Shown here one piece after another: positions 33,804 to 46,452 of a stretch of 64,000 bases of DNA (positions are counted from its first letter, which is position 1; every line of letters begins with the position of its first letter). A program made the translations under genes and the position numbers. The DNA is from Nomia melanderi (Eukaryota; Arthropoda; Insecta; Hymenoptera; Halictidae), in contig NC_134999.1 in NCBI RefSeq assembly GCF_051020985.1, positions 17,241,660 to 17,305,659 on the forward strand, given 5' to 3'. The notes below the pieces were generated by a model. The model did not search any database and was not told the DNA's origin. It saw only the letters and a program-made list of their open reading frames with translations.

Positions 33804-34646
33804 CCTTCAAAGTGAGCGATGTTTTCGTTGCTATTGCCGACATCGTTGAAGTCGAAGATCGAGAAGTGTTAGCCTTCAAAGTAATCGAGGATTGAAGTCG
33901 TAAGGAATTCGTTCGATCGATTGGAGGTTCGACGAACCGTAAAAAGATGTCAACGAGGAGTAGAAGGGGATGATCATTCACGGCTAGCAGGACGTGTCAT
34001 CATCCGGCCACGAAGTCTTCTTCAGTGTTTCAGTTGGCCGATACTTTCTCGATCTCTCGCCGGTCATACGTGAACTTCTCACGCGAGCAAAGGGCGGGCG
34101 GATTGAACGCACGCACGGAACGGAACGGAACGGGCGGCGGCGCACGGCATGGCACGGAGCGGTGTGCACGATCCGAACGGGGCGGAGGAGGATCCATCGG
34201 TCGGGATCCACGATACCGAGGGCCACGGCCTCCAGAAGCTCTGCTCGGTGTTCCGTGTGCGGGTACAGCACGCATCACGCCAACACGCCATGCCGCGATC
34301 AGCTGGATGCCCGGAAGGCTTCTTGCCACTGCTGACCCAGTGAACGAGACACCTTTGCATGTGCCCGCTCGTTTAACTTCACCCCACATTCGCAGCCGAC
34401 GCCGGCTTCACGCCAGGGACACGCGCTTTGTTGTCATTCATGCGGATTGATTCACCGTTTCGAGAGGATATCCCGTCCGCGTGCTCAGATTCTCCGCGCC
34501 GCGGGAACTGCTGCTTCCGAGGGGTACCTGTTGAGTGGTTCAACCTCTGCCGCTGCGAAGACGCGCCGCGTACGTCTGGCTCTGTTTCGAAGTTGCCGAT
34601 GACTTGGACGAGATGCGTTTGAACAGTATCGTTCCGTAGAGAATTA

Positions 34647-34878
34647 TTAATCCCTTGCCGTAAAATGACGTGTAAGACTCGCGATGAAGATTTCTAAACT
34701 AATTTAACAAGAATCAATGTTGTTCATTACCCACGGATCAAAGCAAGCAACTATTTGGCTATTATCGATGTATTATCTTCAAATGAAATTTCCACCTGAA
34801 GTAGACTGGGAAATTTTAAACAGTGTAAAATATTACACGAGCTTAGTAACGAAAGTAAATACTACGCCAAAGGGTTAA
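34647..34878 (+). mobile_element. MITE family B, first of a three-element chain
   Basis: Starts TTAATCCCTTGCCGTA and ends CGCCAAAGGGTTAA. It is like 3201-3451 with a small internal deletion. Its closing TTAA is the opening TTAA of the family K element. Confidence 0.9.
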
Positions 34879-35085
34879 CCCTTAGCGGACGAAGATTCTT
34901 TGAAATATACAAAACCTCCAGCAGATGAAGCTAAATTACATATCGATTGCTTAAATAATGAGAGAAAAGGAAACTACGTACTAATCTCTCGCTGTTTTAG
35001 TAACTAAGTCATTCATTTGTCACTTATTGCTTCAACTATGAAAATTCGATCTCTCTGAAATGTCGACATCCGTCCGCAAGGTTAA
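34875..35085 (+). mobile_element. MITE family K, second in the chain
   Basis: Starts TTAACCCTTAGCGGACG and ends CCGTCCGCAAGGTTAA. The body matches 5602-5814 (TGAAATATACAAAACCTCC, GCAGATGAAGCTAAATTA). TTAA is shared on both sides. Confidence 0.9.
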
Positions 35086-35230
35086 CCCTGATCGGTCAAT
35101 AGCTTTTCATACGTGATTCTCACCGGGTTGTAGCTGGTTTTGACAGGTTCACTCGTTGTCACGTGACGTGCGACCGGAGTGACGAAGACTGTTGTCACGT
35201 GAGAGGTGACTTACGACTGGTAAGGGTTAA
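35082..35230 (+). mobile_element. Small TTAA element, family L, third in the chain
   Basis: Starts TTAACCCTGATCGGTC and ends ACTGGTAAGGGTTAA; the terminal match is short. It contains the perfect palindrome GTCACGTGAC (35158-35167) and a second GTCACGTGA. It is 149 bp. Confidence 0.7.
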
Positions 35231-35791
35231 TAAAGGAGGTTAATGTAGCTGAAGTTCGATCAGATGCGTTTGGAAGGTACCATTCTGTAGAGAATTATTA
35301 ATAAAACAAGTTAATGCAGCTGAAGTTCGATTAGATGCGTTTGAAAGGTATCGTTCTGTAGAGAATTATTAATAAAGGAAGTTAATGTATCTCGAGTATG
35401 AAGTTACTATCTACATTGAGGATGAATTGTTCAGGTCCTGTATTCAATTATGTGGACATGAAATGAGGATCGCTGTATTCCAGATGCTGGGGATCTCGAA
35501 ACAGGCGTTCCTAAATTCTGAATGTAATATTCAATCTGTACGAAGCGTGCGTACGATAGAAACCTATTACATTCGCCAATTACGGTTAAACCAGTGTCCG
35601 TGGATGATAATCACAGTCGTCTAGACCTGTTCTACATAAACATAATTGATTGAAGTATTAATCCCTGTGGTTTAGCGAACGAAAGCGAGTCGGAACGTAA
35701 TTAGGGGAAACTATATGTGGGATAATTACGTATTTCCTAGGTTAATCACTTAATTGTGCAAGTCGAGAGCGAGTCGATAGCGAGATCTGGT

Positions 35792-36009
35792 TAACAGGTT
35801 AACTGTCACGGTGGTCCCCGATGAGTGGCTCTCGCGAGTCGCTCGAAAAACAAGAACGATCAAACGATCGGCATCGTATAAATGTGTTTAACAACTCGAG
35901 CAGGTAAGTAGATAATAGTATAAAGCAAGAACAGCGATATATAATAATCAATAATCGCTGATGATGCCACTGATCTCTTCATACGAAAGTGTGGCAGTCA
36001 ACGTGTGAA
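35792..36009 (+). mobile_element. MITE family E, diverged
   Basis: Starts TTAACAGGTTAACTGTCACGG and ends GTGGCAGTCAACGTGTGAA. The left palindrome region reads GGTGGTCCCCGATGAG. It is 218 bp. Confidence 0.75.
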
Positions 36010-39000
36010 CGTTTAATAGATTCTCGGTAATAGATAGACGAAGATAAATCGCCGCGCGAAAGAAAGCAACGAATCGCTGGCAATCATAGCCGAGAAGAAT
36101 GAGCGCCGCGGTCTCAAAGGAGGGATCGACAATTAGCGAACTCATTGGAATTACATCGCAGCGGGGCGAGCACCGGCCGAGCGTTATCTCGCGTCTCTCC
36201 GTGTACGTCGGCGAGGAGATAGCTCGCTCGAGATGGTTAGAGCTGCAAAGCGGCTGTTTGCACGCGTGCTCGTCCGATAGCGATCAATTACGGTGCGTAA
36301 CGCAACTCTTTTTACACGCCTCTCTGTTATTGTTCCCCGTTGCAGAAACACGCCGCGGCAAAAACCCTCGCAGCGACCGTTTCCGACTACATTCTACGCT
36401 CCCCCCGTGGCTACAACATAATTCCCGTTGTATTAGAACTGTTGTTCCGATGATTTATAGTACAATAAAACATTCTGCTACTCTTACTTTCTTCAACAAA
36501 GCAAGGGGGATCCTGCCCGCACACCGAAATCCTCTTAATGGTCGTTTCTCGTAATTGAATGGTAATTGCAGTGGGAATGGCGTTGAAGAATCGTTTTTTC
36601 TGTTCGTTTCAACAGTATCTTTGTATATCGAGCACAATTAGAAACTAGATTCTTCAGATTTCATTTAGATCAGAGGATCGATCGGCGAGTTTGCGTTCGA
36701 TTAAGAGTCGATAAGTGTTATTGTGATGTTCATTAGCTGCCGCGGCGCAGCGGAAGAATTCATCAAAGCCACCAATTAGTCGTGTCGTTAACGTGCTCAA
36801 CGGAGTGCCTGGAAAAATCTCGACAATGCGCCGGCAATTATAATGAACTGCTAAATTACAATGGTTTTCTTCGGATGATTATAATAATTCTCAGCCGGTG
36901 AACAAGGGTAACCGCTTCCTTTGATAACCGGACGATATCGGTGTCTTGTTCAGCGGCGTAACGAGAAACTGTTGATAAATCCGAAGACGTTTTGCTAACA
37001 CCGCCTGTGGATATCTAGATCGGGAAAATTACGCCATACCGGCACAGAACCGCGATGATTCAGTTAATTACCGGTTTATGCAATTAATGTTTTTAATCGG
37101 TACCGACTGCGTGTGCCACTGCATTTCATAATGATAATAATGACCGGTGAAAGCGGTGCGCAGCGCCGCGCGCTTTATGCGCAACTTCCGAGATCCCCCG
37201 GGTTTCGACACACGATAGTCGTACCGGTTGTAAGCAACGCGTTTAAATATTTGGTCAATGATTGTTTTAATTACAGCCTTCGTAACCCGCAATTCCGGCA
37301 AGCTTAGAATTGTTCTGGCTGGTGTTTACGCGTGCTTAAAGATCGCCAGCGTAGAATTCCATTCAATTCAAGGATTTCCGAAACTCCCAACTTCGACGAA
37401 TCAAGAATTGTTAAACACAAAGTTTCATTGAATCAAAGATCCTCTAATTAACGGTTTGCTCGACTTAGAAATTTCTATAAATTTTTTCTATAAATTGATC
37501 GAAGCGACAAATATTTCGTCACAAATTTATCCTATATAAATTTTGGACTCTCGTTTCAAAAATGATCTTTTGAAGTTCCATCCAGTGAATCTTAATTTCA
37601 TCCCTAATATAAATTACGAACGCTGTACTCTCCCCCAGCGTCCCGCAGAAAATATACCGTTTCCTAGGTAAAGGTGATTCCAGTTCGATTACGAGTAGAT
37701 AAGATACACAAAAAAAATCGCTAGAAGAAATATTTATTACGGTGGGGCGCGAATGGTAGGGCACGGGCGTGCAGATATTTATGAGCGACGCGGTGCGAAG
37801 GGTGGAGCATTTAAATGGGGTCACTCATACATCTCCCTTGCCTTCGACGGCACAAAGAAGTACATAAAATGCACTGAAAACGAAATCGACGAACGAGAGG
37901 AATCATTTCGTTTCATCCAGCATGAAATTGGAACAAATTTTACTATGCAGGGATAACCATGAAATGCGTGTTCTTAACTCTTTGTAGGTTATTCCTGGAA
38001 CACGAAGAAAACCTTTTTTCTCTCTCCCCCTCTCTCTTAAACAATATTAATTCGAAAGAGCTAATTAACCGTTTTCTATCCACGATCAAATTTTATTCTC
38101 ATTTACAAGTTTTACAAGTTTTCCAGTCGGAGGGCAGAGTTTACGGGCACCGATGAACCGCAACGATAATACAGCAGGATCGAATAAGTCCCTGGAAAAT
38201 CTGACGTAAGCCTTTTTTGCCAGGACCCGAGCATCATCGAGCAGGATGCAATATTTCTGATTCTTCTCGCAGCGCGTAGACGCGCATCAATCTACAGGAT
38301 GAGACAGAACCTTTAATCGCTCGTCAAGAGTCGCCCGATTATTTAAAGGCAGAGCTCTTTTGTAACGTCCGACCTGGCCCACTGACTAATAATCGTCATC
38401 GATCAACCGGTGACTTCACACGGCGCATTTAATGCGCCGTGATGCCGTCATGATACGCGTACTTTGGATTAGTTCCACGATCAGGGGTCAGGGTCGCGCG
38501 CCGGTCCATTCGTACGGGATCTCCGCAGATCACCGGCGCCATCTTGAATTCGCACGAATTTACTCTCTCGCGGCTGATGCGTTTTACTTGATGATCAAAA
38601 TATTTCATATTCCACCGATCTTGCCACTGACTCGCATCCAGCCTTAAAATTAACCTCATCAACCTCATCCAACAATTTTCTCAAACTTCTCAAATATTAA
38701 ATCCCCATCATCCAGTTACTCAAATTCAATTTCCACCCTCCGAACTTTACCCAAAGCTCCAACTACTCCATCACCGACCTCGCGGATCATCCCCATTCAT
38801 CAAGCGCCGATCAGAAACCCAACAAACGAGCAATGCCCATTTCTGCCCTAAAACGATCCTCAATTCCAAACGCTACTTCCGCAACTGTCGTCTAACCGTA
38901 TCCCTGGCCCCCCTCTCCCCGTGCGGACCGCGATCCCCCCGAAGCGACCGCAGAGCGCAGACCAGTCTGGAAAAAGAAACCACCCCGAGAGCCAGCGAAT

Positions 39001-39789
39001 GGAAAGCAGCTAGCTCGTTCCAGCGAAGTGATTAGCGTCCTTAATGACGGGCGTCGGGGCGCACGTACACACCGGGTCAAACGATGAACGTATAGAAATA
39101 TAAATATACTGTTTCCCCGGGGCGGCGCCGCGGGTAAAAGAGACCGAGAGCGGCGGCGCGGGGGCTCGAGGGGCGGAGGGGGCAGCGAGCGGCTCCAGGT
39201 AACCGCAGGGGTAGCTGAACGGAACACGGGCTGCAGTGCCAGCCCGTGTAACCGACACCAGTCATTCGCCTCCCCTATTTCACCACCATGTTGTGCCACT
39301 TGTGCCCCCCGCCACTTGGTGGTCCCTCCGCCCTCCCCCTCTGTAAACCAGACGCAACCCCTGTCCGTGTTGCTGCATGTTTCCCTTTCCGAGTCCTGTC
39401 CCAGGCCGCTACCACTGAAAACGATACGCTTGCCTTTTCCTTCGTCTCCGACCGTCGATAGACGTTTAATTGGCCCCCGACAGTCAATGGCCCCGGGGAC
39501 ACTCGCTAATCCGGTGGAAACGCTTGGCGACAGTGAACGCTGGGGTGACATTGTTTGGGGAATTTTTGAGGCGGGAAGCTTGCAAGGGGTTGTTCGGTTG
39601 GATAGATTTATTGGCTTGTGTTTTTAAGATTGGGGAGGTTTGACTTTGATTTGATTAATGTCGCCGTGGGAAGTGGAGGTAATGAATAGTTTACGAAGGA
39701 AGTAGGCTAATGTAACTTCGCCTCGTGTTTAGGGTTCGCTTGTATTGATATTCTAATTACTGTCGATGTTATTCATAGCATCGGACGTG
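36010..39789. other. Long stretch without TTAA elements
   Basis: Alternating AT-rich and CpG-rich DNA. The largest open frame (38892-39551, minus) is Arg-, Ser- and Pro-rich and overlapped by other frames. ATTA-containing words are frequent at 36720-37100. I see no exon or repeat. It is a reasonable place to look for regulatory DNA. Confidence 0.5.
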
Positions 39790-39990
39790 TTAAGCGTGTT
39801 AATCACCGATGACTAACGCTGAGTTACTAGAAAACAATCGTACAATAGAACCGATGTCGAGTGAATATGTTTGACTAAGTTGATAAGTAATAATATTGTA
39901 ACAGTAAACAAGTAACAGTTTAATTTTCTTCATCGCAAAAGAATAATTATAGAAAAACGTTGAGGATTTCCATGGCGCTTAACGTATTGA
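39790..39990 (+). mobile_element. MITE family E, diverged
   Basis: Starts TTAAGCGTGTTAATCACCG and ends CATGGCGCTTAACGTATTGA. The centre resembles 9602-9848. The 251-codon open frame at 39960-40715 starts inside this element, which argues against it being a gene. Confidence 0.6.
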
Positions 39991-42900
39991 ACAATCGAAA
40001 TTTGCGTTCGGTCCTTCATGGTTTTCTCCCGTCACCCCTAAATTCCAGAAAATGTAACCCATTCATCCTCTTTTCTGCCTGGCTACCTAATACCTCTCGC
40101 CAATCCAATAGCCAACGCTCCGGCTCGTATATACACACGCGCGTAACTCTAATTAAATATCATTGGTCACGTACGTGGCATTCGATGGTAAACCCAGGAA
40201 TCAATCACCATAAAGGGAAACGATACACCAAACACGGAGAAAGGGAAGAGACCGGGGCAATTCATTCGAACGAGCCAGCTAGCATGTTCTCCTTTTCACG
40301 GGTCATGAACGGGAGAGATAGTCGGGGGAGGCAACCCCCATCGGCTCTTTTTGTCCGACCGTTGCGCTGGCTTGTCCATCCAGACCGACAACATTTCGGC
40401 CCCCCTTCGGACAGCCACGGCGAAAACCGTGGAGGCGAAAAGGGACGGCCAGGTGGCGATGCGATGATGCGATCGCGCCATATGCTGCGCCCTCTGGGGG
40501 ACTCGACGTATACGCGCCTACTAATTAATTCTCAGGCCTTTGTTCTAACACACGCGCGCGTGTACGCGCGCTGTCGGCGGAATTACTTGCGAGGCCTTTC
40601 GTTCTTTCGGGTGACGTCGAGCGACACCGCGAACCGCTCGATTCATTTAGTCGAATACAGTCGAATTCGGTTGAATTCTGTCAATGACTCTTCGAACGAT
40701 GGAAGATACAGTTAATTCGATTGTTGAAAGGTAAATGAAAAGTTGGAAAGTAAACTGTGGATTTCAATAGTTCGATGTTCAGAGTCTTCTATATTAACGA
40801 GTATTAATTGATGTTCATGTACCGCTGTTGTTCAAATTGAATTGAATCCTCTGTATTAACAGCGCCGAAAGGGATCATTTGATTACGCGTTATGCGAGGC
40901 GGCTCGCCGTTCCGAGCGAGCCAGGCTTATCCGTTGATATTTAAAAGACAGTTTTACACTCGGAGTAATAAAATAACCGAGTAAAGTGTTCATTGATATC
41001 CTTTCTTCCCTAAACTGTGAATATTGTGTGCGATCAAAAGACTTTTTTAAGCGGCCGTGTGTATGGAAATGCGCCAGTTAAGAGCTGAGTTTTATGAAAA
41101 GTGGATTAATCAGTGCCAGCCCGCGAATTTATGCATTTATGGAATATGCAAATTTAACCTTGTTACGGCCACCAGTTCACGTATACGCTGAACGTGAGGC
41201 TGTGGCGTTGGAGTACGCGTATTGGTGGAACATTTTGTACGTTCTTCTCGAATTAAGCTTGCCGTTTCTCAAGTACATTCTTGATTCCCAAAATAAACGA
41301 GATCGCATCTCGTTCTCAATCAAATGTTTATGCACCGTGCTCGTTAAATAATACATCTAACAGCTGTAATCAAGAAAACATTGAAAGACGAATAGCATTA
41401 GCCGACATCAGAGGTCCGTTAATTATTTACCGATAAAGAATTAACGAATATAACGAGTCGAATGGAACTGTGACGCGTTAAGTTTCGGGATATTGTTTGC
41501 GTAGCGCTGGGGAAGATGGGATCTACCGCGATATAAACTTCTCGCCCGAGGTATGGCGGCCGAGATCGGATCTCGTGGATCGTGTGACGTGAATTGCTTA
41601 CTTCGGCTACTTTGCTCGCCTTAATTTGGGTGTTCCGCGCGAAGATAACACCGCCTCGCGCAATTTACGGGGATCGTTTCGCGAGGCAGCGGCGCGCCGT
41701 CGTTTATTGAAAACGCTCGAACTTCGGAACCAGTCACGGATAATTAAGATATTCCTCTCGTTTTAATATAATCTTATCCGGCCGCGTACTTTCTAAATAA
41801 GGTCAAAAAGAGCAACCCGAGTCTCGATGAGCAACTTTGAGGCTGCGGATAACGATCTCGATAAAGAAGAAAGCAAACGGAAAAAGTCGAAGCGAGAAAT
41901 AATACGATTTACCGAAACATTATTGCGGCAGGTGAATGGTATTTTAATGATTTTCGGTATTTAATTCCAACTGAGCCACCTTTTAAACTGTTCATTAAGA
42001 TCCTTAAGTTTCTAGAGACTTCAATGCTTGGATAAGAGGATCGACGCGAACGCTACCGAGGAACTGTTACAAAACTCGAAAAATCCCAAGTAATGTTAGC
42101 AATGATATGTCAGCAAATTGTCTATTATCTTTCTAAAATTGTTCGAGTATCATTCCTATGAGGGTGCTTCAGTAGAGCTCGCAGCGAGGCGAGCGCAGTG
42201 TCTTATCGATTACCATCTCGCGGCATGGTGTCAAACTAAATCGCCGGGTATCAAGCTAAAATATGATGATCGTTGGCGAACGGTGCCGCGAAATGGGGCC
42301 GGCACGGTAATACGCCATCAGGATTCTTCCTCGAAAACGAGGAACGGATAGAACCGGGCAAAACAGCGCGGAACGAATCAGCCGCGGCCATGACACCGGA
42401 GTTCCTTAGACGCTTCTCTGCGATCCGTGGATGATCAGTGTTTGATTCACTGCCAACACGGGAGCCGGGGCTATTCAGGGATAAGATTTTCTTCCTAGAG
42501 AACGAAACTCGTGAGAAAGTAGGAATTATGGATCAAGGAATCATCGCGCGAACGCAACGGGCAGCGGCAGCTGAAGAACCGTCGATTACACGGCGTACCG
42601 GCGTGCATAATTAATCGGAAAGCCATTTGCGAAGTCTTTAACGGAATGACATATGTTAATTCGCAGTTTCGCGGATCCATTCGACCGCCTTAACGAGGAC
42701 TAAACGGTTTAACACGCGAGCGGCGCGCGCGACCTATATTCCGTCAGCTGTACTGGGAAGGTATGGCTGCTGGTTATTATTATTAATTTATTATGTGAGA
42801 CGAGCCTTTCAGAGAGGTAGTTACGGCGGACGAGTAACGATGGGATCTGCGAGACAGGAAATTAAGAGGAATGGGAGCATTATATCGAAAATGGATTACG

Positions 42901-43544
42901 AGGGTGCAAAGTTCGAGCACCTGTTGATGTACAGAAAGTTTATCGACGGGTTAGACGTGCGATTTGAAAGAATCGGATGGGTATCAGAATCGAATTAAAG
43001 AATCGTTCATGCAGGAAACGCGGCTGAAGAGAATCTGGAAGATGATTGAGAATCGTTCGTTAAGGATCGTTCATCTGTTCGGGTTCAATCGTAGCCAGCA
43101 GAGTGTGGGCCTTTATGCGTTTATTGCATGCCGTAATGTGCAGAAAGAAACCAACACGATTTCTATTGCATACTTAAGCGAATAAAGCTTGTTATAGGAG
43201 AAATGAATTACTATTCAATTCCTGTTCCCGTAAACTGATCCAGTAGAACGCGAATTTGCATAAACATCCGCGCTGTAACGGTCGGCAATAATTCTACACG
43301 TAAAAAGTATAATTCTCTAGGTTAGATACACCTCGTTAGCCGAACCTCCCATTAAAAATCGAGCCAATCCAATTTTTCTCACTTGTGTATTCTTCCTGGC
43401 AGGTACAGTACATAAATTCACCCTGCATCACTTTCTGCCGCGTCTGCGAAATTCACCTTCGACCTTCGATCGTCTGTTTCGAAATGATCCCTAAGAAATC
43501 ATGATAAATAATCACTTTCAACACTCCTTCCATCGACAGTCTTC
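39991..43544. other. Long stretch without TTAA elements
   Basis: Holds a purine-pyrimidine alternating run near 40548-40571 (ACACACGCGCGCGTGTACGC). The 251-codon frame at 39960-40715 has no recognisable domain and unusual Arg and His content. The remaining frames are short. Confidence 0.5.
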
Positions 43545-43864
43545 CCAACATCAATGCTAAACAACAAACAAATTCAATAACTCCAATAACAACGTCAATC
43601 CTCAAAACACGAGTGACAACGAATTCCCTCGAACATCTTCCTCAGTTCCAAACAACAAATTCTCAACATTTCCCAATTGACAAACTCACCCATCAATAGT
43701 TTTGCCAACATCAATGCTAAACAACAAACAAATTCAATAACTCCAATAACAACGTCAATCCTCAAAACACGAGTGACAACGAATTCCCTCGAACATCTTC
43801 CTCAGTTTCAACTAACAAATTCTCAACATCTCCCAATTAACAAACTCACCAATCTTCCCTCCTA
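43545..43864. repeat. Two-copy tandem repeat, period 160 bp, nearly identical
   Basis: CCAACATCAATGCTAAAC begins units at 43545 and 43705. The first 95 bases of the copies look identical and the remainder differs at only a few positions, so the duplication is recent or has been homogenised. Non-coding. Confidence 0.9.
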
Positions 43865-46004
43865 TTTCCCCTAACATAATCAAATCCCTCGACTTCCGGG
43901 GCCAGTCCTAATTAAAAGCACGCATCGAGAAAGAAAAAGGGCCGGTGGACAAACTATCGTTAAAGGGACCAATCCCACCGTCCGCGGGTCAGTCGTCTGG
44001 ACCACGAAACGGCCCCAAGGAAATTCCGTCCGCGCCTCGCGATCGAAGCCGGGCCCGACCGGCCGGGCCCTCCTCCCCGCCTCCTCCCGCCTTTACCCCG
44101 ATATCTCTCTGCGGTTTCGTTTATTTTAAGTCGGACGGTATTTTTCAAAAGCGATTCGCAGGGCCCGACCGACCGCACGGAAGGTGCAAACATCGGTTCC
44201 TTATTCACTTACCGGGGTCCCGGGGGAGGGGCCAAAAAAAGAGCACGGGGAAAGCGCGCGGCGGTAACCGGCTACCGCGCTCTCGGCCAAGAGAGTCTCG
44301 GTCGTTTTTCGAGGCTCGTGGTCGACGCATGAAAGCTGAGCCGCCGAACGCGGCTGCCGGGTTACGCTCAAAAATCCCCGCTGTCCCGCACTTCAATACC
44401 CCGGGCCGGAGATCCCCCGTCCGTCTGTCCTGTACGTCGGTCCGTGGGTCCGTGAGTCCACTCCCCACCCTTCCGCCGCCACCGTCGCCGCCGCAGGCCC
44501 GAAAAACGTCCTGGCGCGTATGTATGCACACGTCGCGCCGCCGAGCCGCCACGCCACGTCACTTTTCGCTGGGCCCAGGTACCTACGTCTCTCGAGCCGA
44601 CACTCGAGACACGCGCGTTCCCCTTTTTCACTTCTTTCGCCCTTTCTCCCTCTCTCTCACTCTCTAGTTCTGCCTCTTTCCTTCTACTGTCCTCTCTTTG
44701 ATATTTCCTTCTCTTGCTAGTGACCTTTCTTTCTTCATATTTCTTTCTCCTTCTGTCTACTCTCTTTTTCTTCGTGTTTCTTCCTCCTGTCTGCTGATGT
44801 TTCTTCATATTTCTTTCTCTTTCTTCCCACTGACCTCTTTTTCTCCGTGAATCTTTTCCTTTGTACTATTTCTCTCTTCGTCTCTTTTCCTTTCTACTCT
44901 CCCCTGTTCCCTGTGTTTCTTCCTTTATCAGTTTCTCCACAATTCAGCCTTTCCATGTTTCTCTCCTTTCTGTCTTTCTTCCTCATTCTTTTCTTGTCCT
45001 CTCTTTTCAGTTCTCCATCCCCGCGTAAGAATCTTCTTCCAGTGTTCCTTTTCCTCCCCCACCCTGCTCCTACGAGTCTGTTCTCGCCCCGAACCGATTG
45101 GCCAACGACTTCGAAGGTTCGACGTTCGTGGGAAACCGGGGCCCGCGTCGATCGGCCTCGACCCCGTATAGATCGATCGCGGTGCGCCCGCGGAACCGCG
45201 ATCACGCTCGCTCGCCCGGAAGATCCGCCTGTCAACCCGCTCGAACGTCGCCTACGCTTCTGACCCTCCGCGGCCTCTGCTCTCGATCCTCCGCATCGAT
45301 TAAAGGGGACTCGCTGGATCGAGGACCGCTTCCGCGGACCTCGGCCACGCGTTTTCGAGAATCTTGAAAGTCGAGTGTGTTCGACGTTTTGGTAAAGGGT
45401 TTCGTGAGGGTTGTTTCAGATAGGGACTCCGTTGAAATTGATTTGATTCTGTGGTATTGATTCTACAATTGTTACCTATCATGTATTCAGAATTTCCGGT
45501 GCGGACATTGTTAGAATGAGAATACGGGTAGCTCATGTTTAGCAAAATTACAGAGCGCAACAGAGAAAATGGAAAACATTCGATTACCGCTCAGCTTGTC
45601 ATAACGTTGTTTGTTGCCCAGCCTTTGGGAAAGCTTGGGAACTATAGACCGAGGAAGGAGAATAGGTAGTTCACTGAGCGGCAACCCTCGAGTAATGTAT
45701 TATTCATTCGAAGCGGTGCTACCTGCCTGTCCCACCCTCTATAATATTTTACTCATTACTAGACAACGGATTTTGTGCATTTATAGCCGTTATATACGTA
45801 GATCGAAGCGTTCAATCTAACCGACGATAGAATGTTCCACGAACAACCACGGAAACTCGCTAATCTCTTAGTCAACCGTGTTGCATAAATAAAATGAAAT
45901 AGAAAGTATTATAGTACAGAGGAATAATCATCTCGCGAACGAAATACACCAATTTCCGATCATTCCTCGAAATCCGTATCAATCAATAATCCACAAATAT
46001 CGAA
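43865..46004. other. CpG-rich block and pyrimidine tract
   Basis: Bases 43940-44600 are strongly CpG-rich with a 240-codon frame (43945-44667) rich in Pro, Arg and Ser and opposed by minus-strand frames. Bases 45060-45360 are also CpG-rich. I cannot identify an exon. Confidence 0.5.
44618..45080. repeat. Polypyrimidine tract of about 460 bp
   Basis: Dominated by CTTT, CTCT and TTCC words with few purines on this strand. The open frames across it (Ser-, Leu- and Phe-rich on plus, Arg- and Lys-rich on minus) reflect this composition. Confidence 0.85.
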
Positions 46005-46452
46005 TTAACCCTTTGCACTCGAGAGGTGAGTCACCGTTTGATTTGATATAACAAAGTTGCATAGTGTTATATCTAGCATTAAGTTTTGTATAATGCATCA
46101 ATGTGAAATACTTATACAAATGAGCTTTGTCTCTTAACATTAGGTTTACGGAACACGTCAAATTGACGCATATTGGATTTTAAAAATATTATTTTGTAAA
46201 TGTTTACGCCGATTTTGATTGATGCGATCACACTGACATGTGCTCCAATTACCTACTATCAAATCTCCAGTTTCCACAATCTAAATAAACGAGCATCAAT
46301 TCCTTTAGAAATAATCGAATGATGTGTACAATAAATGCCCGTAAACCTAGTGTTAATTGACGTATGTTTGCTCATTAGTTCGTTTCAAATAGTCGTCTAT
46401 GTCTCACTGGAAAGTGTCGAATATTTCAAAGCTTCCGAGTCCAAAGGGTTAA
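46005..46452 (+). mobile_element. MITE family A split by family J
   Basis: Starts TTAACCCTTTGCACTCG and ends CGAGTCCAAAGGGTTAA. A family J element fills 46134-46356. Removing it with one TTAA leaves 229 bp, the same as the copy at 21097. Confidence 0.9.
46134..46356. mobile_element. TTAA-flanked MITE, family J, nested in family A
   Basis: Starts TTAACATTAGGTTTACGG and ends CCGTAAACCTAGTGTTAA. The palindrome CGTCAAATTGACG lies at 46156-46168. It is 223 bp. This is the only copy of the family that I recognised. Confidence 0.88.

Larger units (their letters stand above)
34612..35404 (+). repeat. 71-bp tandem repeat interrupted by three MITEs
   Basis: GATGCGTTTG starts units at 34612, 35263 and 35334. 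The last spacing is 71. The first is 651, which equals 71 plus the 580 bp added by the MITE chain. Each unit contains GTAGAGAATTATTAATAAA, and the chain sits in that TTAA in the first unit. Confidence 0.9.

Noticed and set aside
38892..39551. A 219-codon minus-strand frame.
   Set aside because: Overlapped by three other frames in a GC-rich segment; no domain.
39960..40715. A 251-codon open frame, the longest in the window.
   Set aside because: Its start lies inside a family E element, it has no recognisable domain, and its composition follows the DNA. A minus-strand frame overlaps it.
43945..44667. A 240-codon Pro/Arg/Ser-rich frame.
   Set aside because: It lies in a CpG-rich block with opposing frames of similar length and shows no motif. 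It is expected from the lack of AT-rich stop codons.
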